From Clostridiaceae bacterium (GTDB lineage Bacteria > Bacillota > Clostridia > Oscillospirales > Acutalibacteraceae): a stretch of 12,225 bases of DNA. The position numbers and the translations under genes were made by a program. This document shows, piece by piece, positions 6,578-12,225 of this stretch; within the stretch, counting starts at the first letter, position 1, and each line of letters starts with the position of its first letter. Where the stretch lies: NCBI GenBank assembly GCA_904501755.1, contig CAJGBV010000035.1:1-12225 (forward strand), in the 5' to 3' direction. The notes below the pieces were generated by a model. The model was not told the DNA's origin. It worked only from the letters and a program-made list of their open reading frames with translations, and did not search any database.

Positions 6578-6621
6578 AAAATATCAACACAGATTTATAA
6601 TAATATAAAGGAGTTAGCAGA

Positions 6622-9600
6622 ATGAGAAAAAAGGGTAAAATAATCGCAATCATTCTTTCTATAGCACTGATTTTGGTATCAACTGTTTCTGCACAGGCAC
6701 TTTCTGATTTATCCATTGGCGGATGGTCAGGCTCTTCGGGAGCATATTCAGTAAGTGGCACAACGGTTACCGTAAAGGATAATGACAGAAACAACTTTGT
6801 TGTTGCTGACACTTCGGTTAAAAACTTTATTTTTGAAGCAGATATTTCTTCAAATGCTATCGTTCAGAGTAACGCTGCCTGCTTCGGTTTGGCTTTCGGT
6901 ATTGGAAATAAAGATATTGCAGACAGGGCTCAAACCGCTTGGCCGCACGATTTTGTACAACTTCAAATTAAATTTGATAACCAAACAACCCCTACTCTTC
7001 GTATGTTTAAAGACGGTACAGGAAGTTTTTCAGAGTTCAGAACAATGGAAGAATATAAAACCACAAACCGCATAAGTGTCGAGGTGGTTGATAAAAAGAT
7101 TACCGCAAAAATTAACGGAGTAACCTATTTTACCGATTATCTTTTTTCGGCATACGAGGGCGGTTATGTTGGATTTGCAACCTATAATGCAGAGGCTGTC
7201 TTTTCCAACATTAAGTTTATAAACCTTGATAATTTTGCGCTGAACAGTAAAACAGGCTGGGCGGTAAACTCTAATCTTGCAGGTTATACTGCCAACGATA
7301 ATAGCGGCACAATTACGCTTAATTTTGGGGATAATCGTAACAATTTCATTTCTACCAACAGTCTTGCACTGCCTCAAAACTATACCTTAGAGGCAGATAT
7401 GACATATACAAAGTTTGATAATATTACAGGCTCTGGCTTTATGCTGTATGTTAAAAACTCTACTATGCAGAGTGATATATGGAGCAGCGCACATCTTGGT
7501 ATAACAATTCAACATGATGGAAGACTTCGTATATTTAATCTGGGTATTGACCAGTATTTCCCTATTGAAGTCTATAATAAGGGACAGGGTAAAACCAACA
7601 ACCTAAAGGTAAAAGTAACAGGCTCTAATCTTAAGGTGTGGGTAAACGGTGTTCTTACAGGAGAAATGGATATACAAGCTCTTGCTACCAGAACCGACAG
7701 AAATTTCGGTTTCCTTGCATACGATAGCACAATTACCTATTCAAATATTAAATATATTCCAGAAACCTATACCACACTCACAGGATATTACGGTGCTTCG
7801 GGCAAGTATACTGTTTTTGAATCAGAAGATAAGATAATGCTTACCAAGAATAACGGAAACAACTTTCTTGTTTCTTCAACTTATCTGACTTCTTTTGATA
7901 TGGAGGCTGACGTAAATCTTAATAACATTAATCAGTGCGGAGGCTTCCTTTTCGGTGCACAGACCAACGATTTATCTGCTCTGGGTCAAAATTGGATGGC
8001 AGTTCACATAAGCGGAACCTGGGTACGTGCTTTTCACGAGGCAAACAGAACCTCGTCAGGACTGGATAAAAAGATAACCGGTCTTTCTCATAGTGCAACA
8101 TCACATCTTCGTTTGCTTGTTGAAGGTAAACGAATAAGAGTGTATGTTAACGGAATTCTTCGTATAGACGAAAACTATGCAGGTTATAGTGGCGGTTATG
8201 TAGGATTTTGCGATTATGCCAATAAAACCACCTTTACAAATGTTACTATTAAAGCTGTAGGAAACGATGAGGTGGATGAATCTGTACCTGAACTTAAATC
8301 TCTTTCTATAAGTGGTGGAGAAATGAACGAAGAATTTAATTCTGAAACGGAAAACTATATTGCTAAGGTGAACGGAAAAACATCTTCTGTTGAAGTTAAT
8401 TTTATTGCAGGTGAGGATAGTCAGGTTTATGTAAACAATAAAATTGCAACCGACGGTAAGGCTGTTGTAAATCTTGCGGTGGGATATACTAAAATATCCG
8501 TTGTCGTGCTTAATAAAACCGGCACAAAGCAGATTGCTTATAATATAGTTGTAAACCGCCCTGCCGATCCTGATACCGTTTATACAGAAGCCGACAGAGC
8601 TCAATTGCACTATTCCTCACAGATATATAACCTAAACGACCCCAATGGTCTTTGCTACAATGCGTACAGAGATGAATATCATCTCTATTATCAATACAAT
8701 CCTTATTTTTTGGGGTTTGGTAATAAGTGTTGGGGGCACGCCGTATCTAAAGACCTTGTGAATTGGGAAGAACGCCCTGTTGCAATTTTTGCAGATGAAA
8801 AGGGTGATAAATGGTCGGGTTGTGCTGTTATTGACAAGAATAATACATCCGGTCTTTTTGACCAGGCAACCCACCCCGACGACAGAATGGTATTTGTTGT
8901 TTCAAACTGGATATCAGGGGTAGGAAGTAAGCTTCAGATTGCCTATTCAACCGACGGCGGCGAAACCGTTAAGTATTATAACGATGGTGCTTTTGTTTTA
9001 GATGCACAAGACCCCAATGTTGTTTGGCACGAAGAAAGCGGCAAATGGCTTCTTATAGCAACAACAGGCAAGATTTATTATTCATCTAACCTCACAAGCT
9101 GGTCCGAAGGTGGCCGTACCTACACCAAAGACGGCAAAGCCTTTGCAGGTTGGGAGTGTCAGGACTTATATTCTTTAGAGGTGGACTCGGACCCCGATAA
9201 TATTAAATGGGTTTATAATGCTGCAGGCTCCTGGTATACTATTGGACGTCTTGAATGGAGTGGTAATAGTTATAATTATTATGCAGAAACACCTATTCGT
9301 CTATATAACGGAGAATCTAATCAGGAAAAAGACAAAACCCTTTCTAACGGATATTATTTTGAACAGGTGGGCGATAAGGCGCTTTATGCAACTCAGTCCT
9401 TCTTCAACGATAAGCTTGGCAGAAGAATTGCGATAAGCTGGGTTCAGGACCCTCATCCTTTAAACACTACCTGGCAGTGTTATGAAACGCTTGCTTATGA
9501 ACAGACCATTAAAACAACCGCCGATGGTAGCTATATTCTTTACAGTTACCCTGTTAAAGAGCTTGAAAACAACCGCCTTAATCCTGTGTATCATGCAGAA

Positions 9601-10230
9601 AATATTACGGTAGGGGAGAACAGTGCAAACATTCTTTCTGACATAAATCTTCTTGTGGGCGATATAGAGGCAGAAATTACCCTTGGCGACAATACTACCG
9701 AGGTTGGATTTACTGTAAGAAGTGATGGAACAAACTATTTCAGAGTTTATTACGATGCTAATAAGGGTCAGCTTGTTGTTGATAAAACAAAAAGCGGAAC
9801 AGCCTATGTGGGACAGTATGGTAATCCCACAATGCCTATGTCGGTTCTTGAGGGTAATAAAATCAAATTCCGCATAGTTGTTGATAATGGTGTGCTTGAG
9901 TTCTTCGGTAACGACGGCGAGGCTCCCATTGTTTCAATGGCTAACCCGCTGCAAAACGGCGGTATGAGTTTCTATGTTAAGGGTGACGATGTAACTGTAA
10001 ACGATTTAACCATCTATCCTATGAAGTCTATTTGGTTTAATAAGTCTGTTAACGGCGATGTTAACAATGACGGAAAGGTAGACACTACCGACCTTGCTGA
10101 ATTAAAACTTTATCTTGCGGGTTCGGACAGAAAAGTTGACGACGGTGCAGATATTGACAAAGACGGCGCTGTAACCACCGGCGACCTTGCAAGACTAAAA
10201 CTGTACCTTGCAGGTTCAACAACTCTATAA
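6622..10230 (+). CDS. Secreted modular GH32 fructanase with three ConA-like modules and a type I dockerin
   Basis: A 1202-residue extracellular enzyme, probably a levanase/inulinase. It starts with a signal peptide (basic MRKKGK, hydrophobic 7-20, cut after VSA 24 or AQA 26). Three ~175-residue repeats follow at 27-201, 202-380 and 381-548, sharing NNF, EAD, NG(V/I) and terminal SNIK or TNV strands; they look like ConA-like sandwiches of the CBM66/LamG kind. A cadherin-like sandwich (555-646) has the usual LxSLSISGGEM start and YNIVVNR end. The GH32 propeller (about 658-985) has LNDPNG (671-676, nucleophile Asp673), WSG (731-733) and WECQDL (844-849, acid/base Glu845). The RDP motif reads QDP (796-798): aspartate is kept but arginine is Gln. 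The GH32 beta-sandwich covers about 986-1135. A dockerin (1145-1198) has two calcium loops, DVNNDGKVDTTD and DIDKDGAVTTGD, each followed by a LKLYLAG helix. AAAGGAG (6607-6613) gives the start. It ends before the terminator at 10240-10300. Fructan binding by the repeats is inferred. Confidence 0.93.
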   Translation: MRKKGKIIAIILSIALILVSTVSAQALSDLSIGGWSGSSGAYSVSGTTVTVKDNDRNNFVVADTSVKNFIFEADISSNAIVQSNAACFGLAFGIGNKDIADRAQTAWPHDFVQLQIKFDNQTTPTLRMFKDGTGSFSEFRTMEEYKTTNRISVEVVDKKITAKINGVTYFTDYLFSAYEGGYVGFATYNAEAVFSNIKFINLDNFALNSKTGWAVNSNLAGYTANDNSGTITLNFGDNRNNFISTNSLALPQNYTLEADMTYTKFDNITGSGFMLYVKNSTMQSDIWSSAHLGITIQHDGRLRIFNLGIDQYFPIEVYNKGQGKTNNLKVKVTGSNLKVWVNGVLTGEMDIQALATRTDRNFGFLAYDSTITYSNIKYIPETYTTLTGYYGASGKYTVFESEDKIMLTKNNGNNFLVSSTYLTSFDMEADVNLNNINQCGGFLFGAQTNDLSALGQNWMAVHISGTWVRAFHEANRTSSGLDKKITGLSHSATSHLRLLVEGKRIRVYVNGILRIDENYAGYSGGYVGFCDYANKTTFTNVTIKAVGNDEVDESVPELKSLSISGGEMNEEFNSETENYIAKVNGKTSSVEVNFIAGEDSQVYVNNKIATDGKAVVNLAVGYTKISVVVLNKTGTKQIAYNIVVNRPADPDTVYTEADRAQLHYSSQIYNLNDPNGLCYNAYRDEYHLYYQYNPYFLGFGNKCWGHAVSKDLVNWEERPVAIFADEKGDKWSGCAVIDKNNTSGLFDQATHPDDRMVFVVSNWISGVGSKLQIAYSTDGGETVKYYNDGAFVLDAQDPNVVWHEESGKWLLIATTGKIYYSSNLTSWSEGGRTYTKDGKAFAGWECQDLYSLEVDSDPDNIKWVYNAAGSWYTIGRLEWSGNSYNYYAETPIRLYNGESNQEKDKTLSNGYYFEQVGDKALYATQSFFNDKLGRRIAISWVQDPHPLNTTWQCYETLAYEQTIKTTADGSYILYSYPVKELENNRLNPVYHAENITVGENSANILSDINLLVGDIEAEITLGDNTTEVGFTVRSDGTNYFRVYYDANKGQLVVDKTKSGTAYVGQYGNPTMPMSVLEGNKIKFRIVVDNGVLEFFGNDGEAPIVSMANPLQNGGMSFYVKGDDVTVNDLTIYPMKSIWFNKSVNGDVNNDGKVDTTDLAELKLYLAGSDRKVDDGADIDKDGAVTTGDLARLKLYLAGSTTL
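6700..8265 (+). repeat. Three tandem ConA-like (CBM66/LamG-like) module repeats within the secreted GH32
   Basis: Protein-level repeats of residues 27-201, 202-380 and 381-548. Landmarks recur in the same order: RNNFVV / RNNFIS / NNFLV; FEADI / LEADM / MEADV; INGV / VNGV / VNGI; GGYVGF / NFGFL / GGYVGF; and SNIKFI / SNIKYI / TNVTIK. They are strongly diverged in sequence, so the duplication is old rather than a recent tandem DNA repeat. The likely role is carbohydrate binding in several copies for avidity; the family name is an inference from fold-like patterns. Confidence 0.75.
10048..10218 (+). other. Type I dockerin coding segment of the secreted GH32
   Basis: Encodes two ~23-residue duplicated segments ending LAELKLYLAG and LARLKLYLAG, each preceded by a DxNxDGxxxxxD-type EF-hand loop (DVNNDGKVDTTD; DIDKDGAVTTGD). 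This is the type I dockerin pattern. It should bind a cohesin on a scaffoldin or cell-surface protein. The predicted recognition residues at positions 10-11 of the loops (Thr-Thr and Thr-Thr) are the same in both halves, as in dual-binding-mode dockerins. Confidence 0.92.
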
Positions 10231-10239
10231 TTAAAAATT

Positions 10240-10300
10240 AAGTGTGCAGAAGCATATAAGGAAAATTCCTTAAAAAGCGAATTTCTGTACACTTATTTTT
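10240..10300 (+). terminator. Intrinsic terminator after the fructan unit, with nested hairpin
   Basis: Outer arms AAGTGTGCAGAA (10240-10251) and TTCTGTACACTT (10283-10294) pair over 12 bp with one G-U wobble, followed by ATTTTT (10295-10300). Inside the loop a second inverted repeat, AAGGAA (10258-10263) with TTCCTT (10266-10271), can form its own hairpin. It lies 9 bases after the stop of the dockerin enzyme. Confidence 0.75.
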
Positions 10301-10321
10301 GTGCCAAAAAGTGTTTTTATG

Positions 10322-10350
10322 TTGCTTTTTCTTTTTTAGTAATATATAAT
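10322..10350 (+). promoter_or_regulatory. Promoter of the GH2 beta-galactosidase gene
   Basis: A perfect -10 TATAAT (10345-10350) lies 17 bp downstream of TTGCTT (10322-10327), a 4-of-6 match to the -35 consensus. Start is expected near 10357, giving a leader of about 25 bases. GAGG (10371-10374) is the ribosome binding site, 7 bases before ATG 10382. Confidence 0.75.
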
Positions 10351-10367
10351 GAAAAAAATATTACTAA
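10336..10367 (+). promoter_or_regulatory. Long inverted repeat over the GH2 promoter: candidate operator
   Basis: TTAGTAATAT (10336-10345) and ATATTACTAA (10358-10367) are perfect 10-bp inverted repeats around a 12-bp spacer. The two half-sites are centred 22 bp apart, about two helical turns. They straddle the -10 and the predicted start, as a repressor site would. Only the second arm is transcribed, so it should act as DNA rather than as an RNA hairpin. Confidence 0.55.
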
Positions 10368-10381
10368 TGTGAGGTATTAGT

Positions 10382-12225
10382 ATGAGATTTTATGAGAAAT
10401 TTGACAAAACCAGCGAAAACCGTCTTCCTCAGAGAGCTTTTTATATTCCTGAGGGCGAGGCTGTTTACAATCTTTTAAACGGTGATTGGCGTTTTAATTA
10501 TTATCCTAACAGTGATACTGTTGACATAAAGGGAAAAATAAGCAAGTGGGGTAAGGTAGAGGTGCCTTCTACCTGGCAGAACACAGGATATGAAAACCCT
10601 AATTATGCCAATATAAATTATCCTTATCCCGTTGACCCGCCTTATGTTCCTAATGTAAATCCTGTAGGTATTTATGAAAAAGATTTCATTATTACCGATA
10701 AGAACAAAAAGTCGTATTTTGTGCTTGAAGGTGTTTCTTCTTGTGCTACAGTGTTTATAAACGGTAATTATGTAGGCTTTACTCAGGGAAGTCACCTGCA
10801 GGCTGAATTTGATATAAGTGATTTTGTTAAAGAGGGTAAAAATACAGTAAGAGTTGCCGTATATAAATGGTGTGTAGGCAGTTATCTTGAGGATCAGGAT
10901 TTCTTTAGATGCAACGGCATTTTCAGAGATGTTTATGTTTTAGAGCGTCCACAGAATCACATTGTGGATTTTTCCGTCCAAACAGAAAATAATGATACGG
11001 TTATTGTAAATACCGATAGCGGAGTTGAGGTTAATCTTTATTATAAAGGTGAGAAAGTTGCCGAAGCTGTTACCGACGAAAACTCGGTGGCACAGTTAAA
11101 GGTGGAAAACCCTGTTTTATGGAATGCTGAAAAGCCTTGTCTTTATGAGCTTGAACTAAAAAAAGCAGGAGAAATTATTTATGAGAACGTAGGCTTTAGA
11201 ACATTTGCCATCTCTGATAAAAATGAATTTCTCGTTAATGGTGTTGCCGTTAAATTAAAAGGTGTAAACCATCACGATTCCACAGCCGACAAGGGTTGGG
11301 TTATGACCGATGAGGAAATAATCAATGACCTTAAAATTATGAAAGAGCTGAACATAAACTGTGTCAGAACCTCTCATTATCCACCAACACCCCGTTTCCT
11401 CAGCTTCTGTGACAAAATGGGCTTTTATGTTGTTCTTGAAACCGATATTGAAACTCACGGTTTTGTAAGACGTTACTCCAATATGCCGTATGGTTACGAC
11501 GTTGAAACAGGTGAGTGGCCCTGTAGTATGGAGGTATGGAAAGACGAGCATATCGAGCGTATGGCAAGGGCTTACCACAGAGATAAAAACCATCCGTCAA
11601 TATTTATGTGGTCTACAGGTAATGAAAGCGGTCACGGACCTAACCATATTGCAATGCTTGAATGGTTAGCTACCGTTGAAACAAAGCGTCTTTTCCATGC
11701 GGAAGATGCCTCCCGTGCTTTTCATCGTTGGGATGGTAATTTTAACAGAGCTAAAGAGGCTCTCGATCTTGCCAAGAAGAGAAACGAAAACGTAGAAGAG
11801 GCTGAGGAAAAATATCAAAAAGCAGTAGCAGACCGCGAAAAAGCCGCAACCGATATGAGAAGAGCGCATTTCCATTCCGGTATGTATATTCCGATGCCTG
11901 AACTTGCGCGTTGGACTTCTACTAATCTTGTTGACCAACCTATTTTCCTTTGTGAGTATGCTCATGCTATGGGTAATGGCCCCGGTGATGTTTTTGATTA
12001 TGTTGAAACTTTCTATTCTCATCCTGCTCTTGTAGGCGGATGTATTTGGGAATGGTGCGACCATACTGTTATAGTTGACGGTGTTCAGAAATACGGCGGT
12101 GACTTTGAGGGCGAAATAACCCACGACGGTAACTTCTGCTGTGACGGTCTTGTATTTGCCGACAGAAGCTTAAAGTCAGGCTCATTGGAAGCTAAAACTG
12201 CTTATGCACCTTTCCGCTTTAAATA
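10382..12225 (+). CDS. GH2 beta-galactosidase, 5' part (3' end outside window)
   Basis: A glycoside hydrolase family 2 enzyme hydrolysing terminal beta-galactosides; the first 614 codons are present and the frame is open to the window end. There is no signal peptide, so it is cytoplasmic. The jelly-roll sugar-binding domain (about 1-185) includes NGDWRF (33-38), VPSTWQ (61-66) and NPVGIYEK. An Ig-like domain follows, then the TIM barrel from about 280, with KGVNHHDS, CVRTSHYPPTPRF and ETDIETHGF. The acid/base glutamate is Glu415 in WSTGNESGHG and the nucleophile Glu525 in FLCEYAHAMGN, matching Glu461 and Glu537 of E. coli LacZ. GGCIWEWCDHTV follows as in LacZ-like enzymes. The two glutamates are 110 residues apart rather than 76, because of a charged, alanine-rich helical insertion at about 456-495. 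It has its own promoter under a long inverted repeat and may be the first gene of another unit. Activity on other beta-linked sugars remains possible, but LacZ-type motifs make galactosidase the best call. Confidence 0.93.
   Translation, partial: MRFYEKFDKTSENRLPQRAFYIPEGEAVYNLLNGDWRFNYYPNSDTVDIKGKISKWGKVEVPSTWQNTGYENPNYANINYPYPVDPPYVPNVNPVGIYEKDFIITDKNKKSYFVLEGVSSCATVFINGNYVGFTQGSHLQAEFDISDFVKEGKNTVRVAVYKWCVGSYLEDQDFFRCNGIFRDVYVLERPQNHIVDFSVQTENNDTVIVNTDSGVEVNLYYKGEKVAEAVTDENSVAQLKVENPVLWNAEKPCLYELELKKAGEIIYENVGFRTFAISDKNEFLVNGVAVKLKGVNHHDSTADKGWVMTDEEIINDLKIMKELNINCVRTSHYPPTPRFLSFCDKMGFYVVLETDIETHGFVRRYSNMPYGYDVETGEWPCSMEVWKDEHIERMARAYHRDKNHPSIFMWSTGNESGHGPNHIAMLEWLATVETKRLFHAEDASRAFHRWDGNFNRAKEALDLAKKRNENVEEAEEKYQKAVADREKAATDMRRAHFHSGMYIPMPELARWTSTNLVDQPIFLCEYAHAMGNGPGDVFDYVETFYSHPALVGGCIWEWCDHTVIVDGVQKYGGDFEGEITHDGNFCCDGLVFADRSLKSGSLEAKTAYAPFRFK
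11747..11866 (+). other. Helical insertion coding segment in the GH2 catalytic domain
   Basis: Encodes residues 456-495 of the GH2 enzyme, starting RAKEALDLAKKRNENV and ending EKAATDMRRA. It is almost entirely Ala, Glu, Lys, Arg and Asp with hydrophobic residues at helical spacing and no Pro or Gly, so a helical hairpin or coiled coil is expected. It lies between the acid/base and nucleophile motifs, where LacZ-type enzymes have a shorter loop. Confidence 0.65.

Noticed and set aside
8101..8610. Open frame of 169 codons on the minus strand
   Set aside because: It is antisense to the third ConA-like module and the cadherin-like domain of the secreted GH32, whose domain pattern is unambiguous; the minus-strand translation shows no domain.
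11666..12124. Open frame of 152 codons on the minus strand with a hydrophobic Phe/Leu stretch
   Set aside because: It is antisense to the GH2 catalytic region, which carries both catalytic motifs; the hydrophobic stretch is the complement of the Lys/Glu-rich helical insertion.
1..12225. CRISPR array, tRNA, rRNA, insertion sequence or phage attachment site
   Set aside because: No regular spaced repeats, no tRNA-like cloverleaf, no transposase motifs and no terminal inverted repeats were seen on either strand.

Overview
The window looks like part of a carbohydrate-utilisation region from an anaerobic gut or rumen member of the Clostridia, probably a Ruminococcus-like lineage. The evidence is the moderately AT-rich DNA, Gram-positive-style ribosome binding sites (AAGGAGG, GGTGA), AAA/GAA/ATA-rich codon use, and a secreted glycoside hydrolase ending in a type I dockerin. 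The taxonomy is inference; there is no rRNA or other marker gene here.

Layout. (1) 1-593: the 3' end of an iron-dependent lactaldehyde reductase (fucO type). It is followed at 607-640 by a strong hairpin that can serve as a terminator for both this gene and the convergent regulator. (2) 643-1443, minus strand: an AraC-family regulator with a near-consensus extended -10 promoter. It is divergent from (3) 1609-5318: a likely three-gene operon of an extended SDR oxidoreductase, a Gfo/Idh/MocA oxidoreductase and a cytoplasmic six-hairpin glycosidase-like protein. (4) 5462-10230: a two-gene fructan unit with its own promoter (5351-5379) and terminator (10240-10300). It encodes a short cytoplasmic GH32 enzyme and a 1202-residue secreted GH32 enzyme with signal peptide, three ConA-like modules, a cadherin-like sandwich, GH32 and a dockerin. 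(5) 10382 to the window end: the 5' part of a GH2 beta-galactosidase with its own promoter, overlaid by a 10-bp-arm inverted repeat.

How the parts may work together. The dockerin enzyme would attack a beta-fructan (levan or inulin) outside the cell while held in a cohesin-dockerin complex. The cytoplasmic GH32 would finish imported fructo-oligosaccharides or sucrose. The GH2 enzyme adds beta-galactoside hydrolysis. The upstream operon pairs two NAD(P)-type oxidoreductases with a putative glycosidase, which suggests that an unusual sugar or glycoside is modified oxidatively inside the cell. The AraC protein is the obvious candidate regulator: two 11-bp near-identical direct repeats spaced 20 bp apart lie in the divergent promoter region. 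No transporter and no cohesin/scaffoldin are visible.

Points most worth a second look are the dockerin-bearing fructanase with its RDP-to-QDP change, a charged alanine-rich helical insertion between the two catalytic glutamates of the GH2 enzyme, the shortened C-terminal domain of the cytoplasmic GH32, the SDR + Gfo/Idh + six-hairpin operon, and the dyad-symmetric sequences over two promoters. Every stretch over 300 bases contains a gene.
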